DNA of 8,399 bases. Source: Bacteroidales bacterium (GTDB lineage Bacteria; Bacteroidota; Bacteroidia; Bacteroidales; Muribaculaceae). The DNA is taken from positions 1 through 8,399 of the forward strand of contig DXXK01000074.1 of NCBI GenBank assembly GCA_019416425.1, read 5' to 3'. The notes beneath the pieces are model-generated. The model did no database searches. It saw only the letters and a program-made list of their open reading frames with translations, and had not been told where the DNA came from. This document shows, in pieces, positions 1 to 6,215 of this stretch; within the stretch, counting starts at the first letter, position 1, and each line of letters opens with the position of its first letter. Made by a program: the position numbers and the translations under genes.

Positions 1-626
1 GCCGCATGTGATATCACGTCATCGATCAACGCCTGGTACCAGCCGTAAGTCTCAAGTTCCGGGTCAATGGCCGACGCGTTGCCGGCGATCTTGTCGAAAT
101 GTCCCAGCACCTCGAAGCCACCGCGTTCCAGCATCATCAGCTCCTGCTCGAAGAACCGCTCCACCACATACCGCAGGTCGCCGTGGAAGCCGTCTTTCAG
201 GTAGGAGGCGAATCGCTCCACCGATCCGTCGCAGTCCAGCGGGACACCGTCCTGCGTCGGTACGAAATGCACCGACCCTATGCGGTAGTCCAGCGGAAGG
301 TTCTGGAAATAATCGATATGCGGTCCGAAGTCGGGATTGATGTAATCCACCTCCATGGCGGTCAATACCTTCATGTCGTCGGCAAACTCCTCGCGGAGCC
401 CGGCGCATTCCTCTAAGTATTCCGGCACGGACTCACGGCTCATGTTGCACGGCGAGTCAACACAGATGGGGGAGTGCGGCGACACTCCCCATATCTTGAA
501 ACCCTGACGAGCCGCTTCGGTCACCATCCGGCGCAACGGATAGCGGCCGTCGCAGTAATGCGTATGCGAATGTAGATTGTATCTGTCGGTATCCTTAATC
601 TGATTGTAAAGCTGTTGGGGTGTCAT
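1..626 (-). CDS. PHP-domain phosphoesterase, histidinol-phosphatase-like (3' end missing)
   Basis: Partial gene: the start is present and the reading frame runs off the left edge after 208 codons. By family it should hydrolyse a phosphoester in the cytoplasm using a metal cluster; the closest match I recognise is the HisJ-type histidinol-phosphatase of histidine biosynthesis. Visible metal-ligand motifs in order are H19-S-H21 in NLHSHTHYCDG, H51 in SPHS, E92 in AMEVDYI, H120 in GSVHF, and H176-F-D178 in GHFDKI. GSVHF and GHFDKI are typical of the HisJ group. HisJ proteins are usually about 260-280 residues, so perhaps 60 residues lie outside. The ATG at 624-626 is chosen because the PHP motif follows at the expected distance; no Shine-Dalgarno precedes it. 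It lies 19 bp after the PD40 gene and is probably co-transcribed. No his genes are visible, so the substrate is an inference; another PHP phosphoesterase remains possible. Confidence 0.82.
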   Translation of the reverse strand, partial: MTPQQLYNQIKDTDRYNLHSHTHYCDGRYPLRRMVTEAARQGFKIWGVSPHSPICVDSPCNMSRESVPEYLEECAGLREEFADDMKVLTAMEVDYINPDFGPHIDYFQNLPLDYRIGSVHFVPTQDGVPLDCDGSVERFASYLKDGFHGDLRYVVERFFEQELMMLERGGFEVLGHFDKIAGNASAIDPELETYGWYQALIDDVISHA

Positions 627-645
627 TTCTAACAAGTAAGTCTGC

Positions 646-1875
646 TTATTTGGAACGGCGTTCGGCGCGATAGATGTCCGACAGCTGCTGCTTGAGCTCG
701 GCACGGTCGGCCTCGACCTGCCGCTCCAGCTGCTCGATCTGCCTGGCCAGTCCCGATGAACGGGAATCATAATACGATTGACGCAGCTTGGACAGTTTCT
801 CCTCTTCGCTGTGGAAACGCTTCTGGCTTGCCAGATATTTCTTCATCAGCGACGCAGCGGTGCGGCTGTTGAAGTCGTCGAAATGCTCGTAGGTCACGCC
901 GCCGTCCATGGGGAGGTGGAAATCGGCCGGACGCTTGCGGACTGTCGGGTCGATTGCCATGACGGTCTGGATCAGCTCGGTATAGTCCGACTCGGGGTCC
1001 TGCGTCATGCGCCAGTCGCGCAGCAGGGCGCGATCCACTATGTCCTCGTCGTCGGGATTATAGTTGCGTCGCAGGTCGTTCTGCTTGAACATGTACACGG
1101 TCACCATGTCGTTGTCCTCCTGCTCGGTGCGGCGTGTGGCGAACCATCCCACGCCGTTCTGCTCGTCCATGGCCAGCAGATAGTCGTCGCTGGGGGAGTT
1201 GTAGGGCATACCGAGGTTCTGGGGCTGCAGGAACGAGCCGTCCGAGGCGTCGCGCGTGGCCACCATGATGTCGTAGCCGCCCAGGCCGTCGGGGTCATGC
1301 AGGGCATAGTACAGGGTGATTCCATCCGACATCATGAAGGGGAACACCGCCGAGCGGCCGTCATCGTTCAGGTCGGGCAGCGGCTGCGGCGCGCTCCATG
1401 TGCCGTCGGTCAGCCGGTTGGACTCCATCAGCGTCATCACGCCGACCGAGTCGGGCTGCGACCAGATCTGATAGTCGCCCCCCTCGTTGGTGAATACATA
1501 GTCCACGTCGGGATTGGGCACGGCCAGTTCCGAGCCGTCGGACAGCGTGCCCGCCGACTGCGGCAGCTTGTAGTGACGGAAGAAGCCCTCCATCGGTACG
1601 GTGATAGAGTCCAGCACCTCCAGACGCTCCACGCGCTCCATGAAGTTGCGGGCGTTGTTGACACGGTCCAGCAGCTCCTGGCCCTCCTGGGTCATCTGTC
1701 CCGCCACGGTCCGCTTGCCTTTGCGCACCTTGGCCGGCTGAAGCAGTTCCTCGGCCGTGTCGAAGTCGTAGTCCCAGTAGGCCTGCGTGGCACGTTCCAG
1801 ATTCTCCGCCGTCTGGGCCGACGCCCCGAGTCCGGCGAACATGATTGCAATCGCGACTATTCCTGTTCCTTTCAT
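646..1875 (-). CDS. Secreted PD40 beta-propeller protein of unknown function
   Basis: 409 residues. Residues 1-20 form a Sec signal peptide with a likely signal peptidase I cut after ASA-20; there is no lipobox Cys, so it is probably periplasmic rather than a lipoprotein. Residues 22-90 are helical and TPR-like, with a YWDYDFDTAEELL stretch. Residues about 125-265 carry PD40/TolB-like propeller blades: FPFMMSDGITLYY followed by GLGGYDIMVATRD (178-209), then NSPSDDYLLAMDE and GWFATRR (226-249). These blades resemble those in OmpA-linked envelope proteins of Bacteroidota, but no OmpA peptidoglycan-binding domain follows. Residues about 340-405 are charged and heptad-like, probably a coiled coil. 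The start is fixed by the signal peptide and an in-frame stop 21 bp upstream. It is divergent from etfB and followed by the PHP gene. An envelope scaffold or sensor role is possible, but I see no catalytic motif and assign no function. Confidence 0.8.
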   Translation of the reverse strand: MKGTGIVAIAIMFAGLGASAQTAENLERATQAYWDYDFDTAEELLQPAKVRKGKRTVAGQMTQEGQELLDRVNNARNFMERVERLEVLDSITVPMEGFFRHYKLPQSAGTLSDGSELAVPNPDVDYVFTNEGGDYQIWSQPDSVGVMTLMESNRLTDGTWSAPQPLPDLNDDGRSAVFPFMMSDGITLYYALHDPDGLGGYDIMVATRDASDGSFLQPQNLGMPYNSPSDDYLLAMDEQNGVGWFATRRTEQEDNDMVTVYMFKQNDLRRNYNPDDEDIVDRALLRDWRMTQDPESDYTELIQTVMAIDPTVRKRPADFHLPMDGGVTYEHFDDFNSRTAASLMKKYLASQKRFHSEEEKLSKLRQSYYDSRSSGLARQIEQLERQVEADRAELKQQLSDIYRAERRSK

Positions 1876-1879
1876 GTGA

Positions 1880-1910
1880 CAAAAGTAATACTTTTATCCC
1901 GATTTTGAAA
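1880..1910 (-). promoter_or_regulatory. Candidate promoter for the PD40-PHP gene pair
   Basis: On the minus strand, TACTTTTG (1887 down to 1880) fits the Bacteroidota -7 consensus TAnnTTTG. TTTC (1910-1907) is one base from the -33 TTTG and sits 19 bp away, within the usual 19-21 bp. The predicted transcript would begin at or within a few bases of the ATG at 1875. A weaker alternative -7, TACCCTTG, lies at 1956-1949 and would give a leader of about 65 nt. Confidence 0.35.
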
Positions 1911-1992
1911 ACGAGACGAGTATATTCTACGATAATAACGTACTTTAACAAGGGTATTTTGCACGAAAATGGCGAAAATGAGAAATTTTTTG

Positions 1993-2000
1993 TAACTTTG
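1993..2000 (+). promoter_or_regulatory. Candidate -7 element for the etfB-etfA-acd operon
   Basis: TAACTTTG matches the Bacteroidota -7 consensus TAnnTTTG. No TTTG occurs 19-21 bp upstream, so the -33 box is poor; the nearest TTTG (1958-1961) is 31 bp away. Transcription would start near 2006, giving a leader of about 80 nt that contains the two hairpins at 2013-2058. A weak -33 box could mean the promoter needs an activator. Confidence 0.5.
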
Positions 2001-2012
2001 TCGGCAAAATGG

Positions 2013-2058
2013 GCCTATGTTAACCCGGCATAGGCGCATCCGACGCGAAGTTGGGTGC
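2013..2058 (+). promoter_or_regulatory. Two abutting hairpins in the etfB leader
   Basis: Hairpin 1 pairs GCCTATG (2013-2019) with CATAGGC (2029-2035), a perfect 7-bp stem with a 9-nt loop. Hairpin 2 pairs GCATCCGAC (2036-2044) with GTTGGGTGC (2050-2058), nine pairs of which two are G-U, with a GCGAA loop. Each spans 23 nt and they abut with no spacer, so they could stack end to end. They end 29 nt before the etfB start and have no T-run after them, which argues against a terminator. I cannot match them to a known riboswitch class. Structure is seen by pairing; a regulatory role is inferred. Confidence 0.45.
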
Positions 2059-2087
2059 ACTATTTAGACATACACAATACACGAAAT

Positions 2088-2957
2088 ATGAGTCTGAACA
2101 TTATTGTTATGGCGAAGCAGGTTCCGGACACGCGGAACGTAGGCAAGGACGCCATGAAAGAGGACGGGACCATCAACCGCGCGGCGCTGCCGGCGATTTT
2201 CAATCCCGAGGACCTGAACGCATTGGAGCAGGCCCTGAGACTTAAGGACAAGTATCCCGGCAGCAAGGTGACCATCCTGACGATGGGTCCGGCGCGTGCC
2301 GCGGAAATCATCCGCGAGGGCATGTACCGTGGCGCCGACAACGGCGTCGTTCTGTCCGACCGCGCTTTCGCCGGCGCCGACACGCTGGCCACCAGCTACG
2401 CTCTGGCCACGGCTGTCAAGAAAATCGGCGATTACGACCTGATACTCGGAGGCCGTCAGGCCATCGACGGCGATACCGCCCAGGTAGGTCCCCAGGTGGC
2501 CGAGAAGTTAGGCCTGCCCCAGGTTACGTACGCCGAGGAGATGCTGAGCGCCGAGAACGGCGAGGCCGTTGTGGTGCGCCGCATCGAGAGCGGCGTCGAG
2601 ACCGTCAAGGTCCCCATGCCCGCCGTCATCACCGTCAACGGCTCGGCTGCTCCCTGCCGTCCGCGCAACGCCCGTAACGTGCAGAAGTACAAGTACGCCG
2701 CCGTTCCGTCGGAGGCCGCCGGTGACGAGCGCCGCACCCAGCTCATGGCCGAGCGCCCCTGGCTCAACATCGGCGAGTGGAACGCCGCAAGCGTAGACGC
2801 CGACCTGAACCAGTGCGGTCTGGCCGGTTCGCCCACCAAGGTCAAGGGTATCGAGAACGTGGTGTTCACCGCCAAGGATGCCCGTCATGTGGAGAACACG
2901 GACGAGGAGCTGGAGTACCTGATGAAGGAATTAATCGCTAATCATACCATCGGATAA
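2088..2957 (+). CDS. etfB: Electron transfer flavoprotein beta subunit, clostridial (Bcd-associated) type
   Basis: 289 residues. EtfB forms a cytoplasmic heterodimer with EtfA and carries electrons between an acyl-CoA dehydrogenase and another redox partner. The start is taken at ATG 2088, where the protein begins MSLNIIVMAKQVPDT; an in-frame ATG at 2055 would add 11 residues that the family lacks and would fall inside leader hairpin 2. Recognisable family blocks are FNPEDLNALEQALRLKD (38-54), DRAFAGADTLATS (91-103) and GRQAIDGDTAQVGP (122-135). The last forms the nucleotide-binding loop: clostridial Etf linked to butyryl-CoA dehydrogenase has this version, which binds a second FAD in structurally known bifurcating Etfs, whereas mitochondrial EtfB has a DDDCNQTG-like loop and binds AMP. 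GLAGSPTKV (244-252) is also shared with the clostridial group. First gene of the operon; etfA follows after 4 bp. No Shine-Dalgarno is present. Confidence 0.95.
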   Translation: MSLNIIVMAKQVPDTRNVGKDAMKEDGTINRAALPAIFNPEDLNALEQALRLKDKYPGSKVTILTMGPARAAEIIREGMYRGADNGVVLSDRAFAGADTLATSYALATAVKKIGDYDLILGGRQAIDGDTAQVGPQVAEKLGLPQVTYAEEMLSAENGEAVVVRRIESGVETVKVPMPAVITVNGSAAPCRPRNARNVQKYKYAAVPSEAAGDERRTQLMAERPWLNIGEWNAASVDADLNQCGLAGSPTKVKGIENVVFTAKDARHVENTDEELEYLMKELIANHTIG

Positions 2958-2961
2958 TATT

Positions 2962-3993
2962 ATGGCTACAGACAAGAACAACCTCATAGTATATTGCGAG
3001 TATGAGGACGGCAAGGTTGCCGATGTAAGCCTGGAGCTGCTGACCAAGGGCCGTGCCCTGGCCGACAAGCTCGGCATCAAGCTGGAGGCCGTAGTGGCCG
3101 GCGACAACCTGAAGGATATCGAGAAGCAGGTGTTCCCCTACGGTGTGGACACAGTATATAAGGTGGAGGACAAGCGCCTGTATCCCTACACGTCGCTGCC
3201 CCACGCGTCGATCCTGATCAACCTGTTCAAGGAGAAGGAGCCGCGCATCGCCTTCATGGGCGCCACCAGCATAGGCCGTGACCTGGGTCCCCGCGTGTCC
3301 AGCGCGCTGCACAGCGGCCTGACCGCCGACTGCACCCAGCTGGAGATCGGCGACCATACCGACGCCCGCAGCGGCCAGACCTACAAGGACCTGCTGCTGC
3401 AGATCCGTCCCGCATTCGGCGGCAACATCGTGGCCACCATCGTCAACCCCGACCATCGTCCCCAGATGGCAACCGTCCGCGAGGGTGTGATGAAGAAGGA
3501 GATCCGCGACGAGAACTACAAGGGCGAGGTCGTGGACCTGAACGTGGCCGACTATACCAAACCCGAGGATTTCGTTGTCGGGATCATCGACCGTCAGGTG
3601 CAGAAGTCCAAGAGCAACCTGAAGAACGCGCCGATCGTCGTGGCCGGTGGTTATGGCGTAGGCTCCAAGGAGAACTTCGACATGCTGCGTGAGCTGGCTG
3701 CCGTTCTGGGCGGCGAGGTGGGCGCAAGCCGTGCCGCCGTCGATGCCGGATGGATCGACCATGACGCGCAGATCGGCCAGACCGGTCTGACGGTTCGTCC
3801 CAAGCTGTACATCGCCTGCGGTATTTCGGGCCAGATCCAGCACATCGCCGGCATGCAGGACTCGTCGATCATCATCTCCGTCAACAACGATCCCGACGCA
3901 CCCATCAACACCATCGCCGACTACGTCATAACAGGCAATCTGGAGGAAGTGGTGCCGAAGCTCATCAAGTACTATAAAAAGAACACGAAGTAA
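2962..3993 (+). CDS. etfA: Electron transfer flavoprotein alpha subunit
   Basis: 343 residues, near the usual EtfA length. It pairs with EtfB and supplies the C-terminal domain that binds the mobile FAD. The N-terminal domain (about 1-200) includes FMGATSIGRDLGPRVSSAL (98-116) followed by LTADCTQLEI. The FAD domain (about 205-343) shows YGVGSKENF (231-239), VGASRAAVDAGW (253-264), QIGQTGLTVRPKLYIACGIS (270-289), H294 after GQIQ, and NNDPDAPI (308-315). These are the standard FAD-contact blocks, with R257 and H294 at positions known to touch the flavin in the family. No ferredoxin-like extension or [4Fe-4S] cysteine cluster is visible, so this is the plain two-domain form. It starts 4 bp after etfB and ends 1 bp before the dehydrogenase start, so translation of all three genes is probably coupled. 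Confidence 0.96.
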   Translation: MATDKNNLIVYCEYEDGKVADVSLELLTKGRALADKLGIKLEAVVAGDNLKDIEKQVFPYGVDTVYKVEDKRLYPYTSLPHASILINLFKEKEPRIAFMGATSIGRDLGPRVSSALHSGLTADCTQLEIGDHTDARSGQTYKDLLLQIRPAFGGNIVATIVNPDHRPQMATVREGVMKKEIRDENYKGEVVDLNVADYTKPEDFVVGIIDRQVQKSKSNLKNAPIVVAGGYGVGSKENFDMLRELAAVLGGEVGASRAAVDAGWIDHDAQIGQTGLTVRPKLYIACGISGQIQHIAGMQDSSIIISVNNDPDAPINTIADYVITGNLEEVVPKLIKYYKKNTK

Positions 3994-3994
3994 A

Positions 3995-5701
3995 ATGGCA
4001 AATTTCTATACAGACAATCCGGAACTGAAGCACTATCTGTCGCATCCCATGATGGAGCGCATCGTGGAGCTGAAGGAGCGCAACTACGCCGACGCCGGTA
4101 AATATGACTACGCACCGCTGGATTATGCCGATGCCATCGACAGCTACGACAAGGTGCTTGAGATAGTAGGCGAGATCTGCGGCGAAATCATCGCCCCGAA
4201 CGCCGAGGGAGTGGACCACGAGGGACCCATTGTGGCCAACGGCCACGTCACCTACGCCGGCGGCACGCAGGCCAATCTGGACGCCTGCCGCAAGGCCGGC
4301 CTGATGGGCATGGCCATGCCCCGTCGTCTGGGCGGTCTGAATTTCCCCATCACTCCGTATATCATGGCGGCCGACATCGTCAGCCGCGCCGATGCCGGTT
4401 TCGAGAATCTGTGGGGCCTGCAGGACTGCGCCGAGACAATCTATGAGTTTGCCGATGAGGAGCAGAAGCAGAAGTACATCCCGCGCGTTTGCGCCGGCGA
4501 GACCATGTCGATGGACCTGACCGAGCCGGACGCCGGCTCCGACCTGCAGAGCGTCATGCTGAAGGCCACGCAGAAGGAGGACGGCTCCTGGGTGCTGAAC
4601 GGCGTGAAGCGCTTCATCACCAACGGCGACAGCGACATCCATCTGGTGCTGGCCCGTTCCGAGGAGGGTACGCACGACGGTCGCGGACTGTCCATGTTCA
4701 TCTATGATAAGCGCAACGGCGGCGTCACCGTTCGCCGCATCGAGAACAAGATGGGTATCAAGGGCAGCCCCACATGCGAGCTGGTGTACCGCAACGCTCC
4801 CGCCGAGCTGGTAGGCAGCCGCCGCATGGGTCTGATCAAGTACGTCATGGCCCTGATGAACGGCGCCCGTCTGGGCATCGCCGCACAGTCCGTGGGTCTG
4901 AGCGAGCAGGCTTACCGCGAGGCTCTGCAGTACGCAAAGGAGCGTAAGCAGTTCGGCAAGGCCATCATCGAGTTCCCCGCCGTGGCCGAGATCCTGCGCG
5001 ACATGAAGGCCCGTCTGGACGCCACCCGCGCGCTGCTCTACGCATGCTCGCGCTACGTGGACATGTACAAGATCTACGACGACATCGCCAAGGAGCGCAA
5101 GCTGACCGTCGAGGAGAAGAAGGAGGGCAAGTTCTACAGCCGTCTGGCCGACGCCTTCACGCCGCTGGCCAAGGGGATGTCGTCCGAGTTCGCCAACACC
5201 AACGCCTACGACTGCATCCAGATCCACGGCGGTTCGGGCTTCATGAAGGATTACGCCTGCGAGCGCATCTACCGCGACGCACGCATCACCTCCATCTACG
5301 AGGGTACCACCCAGCTGCAGGTAGTGGCGGCCATCCGCCACGTCACCACCGGCACCTATCTGGACTGGATCAAGAGCCAGGAGGCACTGGAGTGCCTGCC
5401 CGAGGATCAGGCCGTCAAGGGCAAGCTGGAATACATGACCCAGCAGTACGCCGCCGCCGTCGAGACCGTGACCGGTATTGACAACACCCTGTATCAGGAC
5501 ATGATGGCCCGCCGTCTGGTGGAGATGGCCGGATACATCGTGATGGGTTACCTGCTGCTGGACGACACCAAGCGCAACGCCTCGTTCCGCACGTCGCTGA
5601 ACGTGTTCGTCAACATGGGCATGGCCAAGGTGGCCGAGCACTCCAGCTTCATCGCCAACTTCCAGCCCGAGCAGCTGACCGAGTACCTCTACGAGGCGTA
5701 A
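3995..5701 (+). CDS. Acyl-CoA dehydrogenase, long form with C-terminal extension
   Basis: 568 residues. Cytoplasmic FAD flavoenzyme that interconverts acyl-CoA and 2,3-enoyl-CoA, trading electrons with the EtfAB encoded just upstream. The N-terminal helical and central beta domains include LTEPDAGSD (175-183), the ACAD signature, and GVKRFITNGDSD (203-214). Further on, ERKQFGKAIIEFPAVAEILR (316-335) is the conserved helical FAD-contact block. QIHGGSGFMKDY (409-420) leads to IYEGTTQLQ (434-442), where E436 aligns with the catalytic base Glu of medium-chain and butyryl-CoA dehydrogenases. Classical enzymes have about 380 residues and end near here; this one has a long N-terminus and about 120 further residues, as in ACADs with an extra C-terminal helical domain. 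Residues 355-390 hold a charged insertion. The arrangement recalls the etf-acd cluster of Porphyromonas gingivalis linked to butyrate formation, but chain length and direction cannot be read from sequence. No terminator is clear behind it. Confidence 0.93.
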   Translation: MANFYTDNPELKHYLSHPMMERIVELKERNYADAGKYDYAPLDYADAIDSYDKVLEIVGEICGEIIAPNAEGVDHEGPIVANGHVTYAGGTQANLDACRKAGLMGMAMPRRLGGLNFPITPYIMAADIVSRADAGFENLWGLQDCAETIYEFADEEQKQKYIPRVCAGETMSMDLTEPDAGSDLQSVMLKATQKEDGSWVLNGVKRFITNGDSDIHLVLARSEEGTHDGRGLSMFIYDKRNGGVTVRRIENKMGIKGSPTCELVYRNAPAELVGSRRMGLIKYVMALMNGARLGIAAQSVGLSEQAYREALQYAKERKQFGKAIIEFPAVAEILRDMKARLDATRALLYACSRYVDMYKIYDDIAKERKLTVEEKKEGKFYSRLADAFTPLAKGMSSEFANTNAYDCIQIHGGSGFMKDYACERIYRDARITSIYEGTTQLQVVAAIRHVTTGTYLDWIKSQEALECLPEDQAVKGKLEYMTQQYAAAVETVTGIDNTLYQDMMARRLVEMAGYIVMGYLLLDDTKRNASFRTSLNVFVNMGMAKVAEHSSFIANFQPEQLTEYLYEA

Positions 5702-5723
5702 AAACGACTCTGTCAGAGAGAAA

Positions 5724-5755
5724 TTTGGAAAATTGAAAAAAAAATAGTAATTTTG
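5724..5755 (+). promoter_or_regulatory. Promoter of the rpsF-rpsR-rplI operon
   Basis: The best promoter in the window: TTTG at 5724-5727 (-33) and TAATTTTG at 5748-5755 (-7, consensus TAnnTTTG), separated by exactly 20 bp of A-rich DNA. This is the spacing described for the Bacteroidota primary sigma factor. Start of transcription would be near 5760-5762, leaving a leader of roughly 62 nt that contains the hairpin at 5764-5797. Confidence 0.8.
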
Positions 5756-5763
5756 CACCCGAA

Positions 5764-5797
5764 AACTGTGGACGACCCGAAAGAGCCGTCCATAGTT
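5764..5797 (+). promoter_or_regulatory. rpsF leader hairpin, candidate S6:S18 autoregulatory element
   Basis: AACTGTGGACG (5764-5774) pairs with CGTCCATAGTT (5787-5797): 11 bp with one G-U pair and a 12-nt loop. Inside the loop C5778-G5783 can close a GAAA tetraloop (5779-5782), and a CCG (5786-5788) lies on the 3' side. The known S6:S18 leader motif, bound by the bS6-bS18 complex to repress its own operon, has two helices split by an internal loop with CCG on the 3' strand and occurs directly before rpsF. Position and CCG fit; pairing of the inner helix is short. There is no T-run, so it is not an intrinsic terminator. The hairpin is seen; its assignment is inferred. Confidence 0.5.
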
Positions 5798-5823
5798 ATG
5801 CAGAAACATATACTGAAAACAAA

Positions 5824-6213
5824 ATGAACCATTACGAGACCGTTTTCATTTTAACTCCCGTTTTGTCTGACGATCAGATGAAGGAAGCGGTAGAGAAATT
5901 CAAGGACGTTCTGAAAGAGAACGACGCGAAGCTGGTCAACGAGGAGCTCTGGGGCCTTCGCAAGCTGGCTTATCCCATCCAGAAGAAGTCGACAGGCTTC
6001 TACGTACTGTTTGAGTTCGAGGCCGAGCCTACGATTGTAAAGCGTCTGGAGACCGCCTATCGCCGCGACGAGCGCGTGATCCGTTTCCTGACCTTCCGTC
6101 TGGACAAGTACGCCGTGGAGTACGCCGAGAAGCGTCGTAACCTGAGAGCAGCTAAAGCAGCAGAGAAACCCGCCGAGGTTGAGGCCGAGGCAACAGAACA
6201 GAAGGAGGCATAA
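5824..6213 (+). CDS. rpsF: 30S ribosomal protein bS6
   Basis: 129 residues. bS6 binds with bS18 on the platform of the 30S subunit. The start MNHYETVFILTPVLSDD is the standard bS6 N-terminus. WGLRKLAYPIQKKSTGFYVL (43-62) and the YRRDERVIRFLTFRLDKYAV stretch (79-98) are the core sheet and RNA-contact segments. Residues about 100-129 are a low-complexity tail, first basic and then Ala/Glu-rich; Bacteroides homologues are, from memory, shorter by about 15 residues. The last codons (Lys-Glu-Ala) also encode the Shine-Dalgarno of rpsR, so that stretch serves two purposes. No Shine-Dalgarno precedes rpsF itself, only an A-rich stretch. First gene of the rpsF-rpsR-rplI operon. Confidence 0.97.
   Translation: MNHYETVFILTPVLSDDQMKEAVEKFKDVLKENDAKLVNEELWGLRKLAYPIQKKSTGFYVLFEFEAEPTIVKRLETAYRRDERVIRFLTFRLDKYAVEYAEKRRNLRAAKAAEKPAEVEAEATEQKEA
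6202..6208 (+). promoter_or_regulatory. Perfect Shine-Dalgarno (AAGGAGG) for rpsR
   Basis: AAGGAGG ends 7 nt before the rpsR ATG and lies inside the last three sense codons of rpsF. No other start in this window has such a sequence, as expected in Bacteroidota, where the anti-Shine-Dalgarno of 16S rRNA is masked by bS21, bS18 and bS6. Strong Shine-Dalgarno sites before the bS18 or bS21 genes are a described exception, proposed to let ribosomes lacking these proteins boost their synthesis. Confidence 0.8.
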
Positions 6214-6215
6214 TC

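Noticed and set aside
778..1908. Long open frame (376 codons) on the plus strand opposite the PD40 gene
   Set aside because: His/Val-rich shadow of a GC-rich gene; no recognisable domain, and the minus-strand frame has a signal peptide and PD40 motifs.
2055..2087. Upstream in-frame ATG that would lengthen EtfB by 11 residues
   Set aside because: The extra residues are absent from the family, and the ATG falls within leader hairpin 2.
2938..3843. 301-codon open frame opposite etfA
   Set aside because: Antisense shadow of a clearly identified gene.
5708..5718. CTCT/AGAG mini-hairpin after the acyl-CoA dehydrogenase as a terminator
   Set aside because: Only 4 bp with a 3-nt loop and no proper T-run; too weak to call.
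3965..5809. 614-codon open frame on the minus strand opposite the acyl-CoA dehydrogenase
   Set aside because: Composition (His, Leu, Gly, Val-rich) is the mirror of biased codons in the dehydrogenase; no domain is recognisable and it would overlap the rpsF promoter and the 3' end of etfA.
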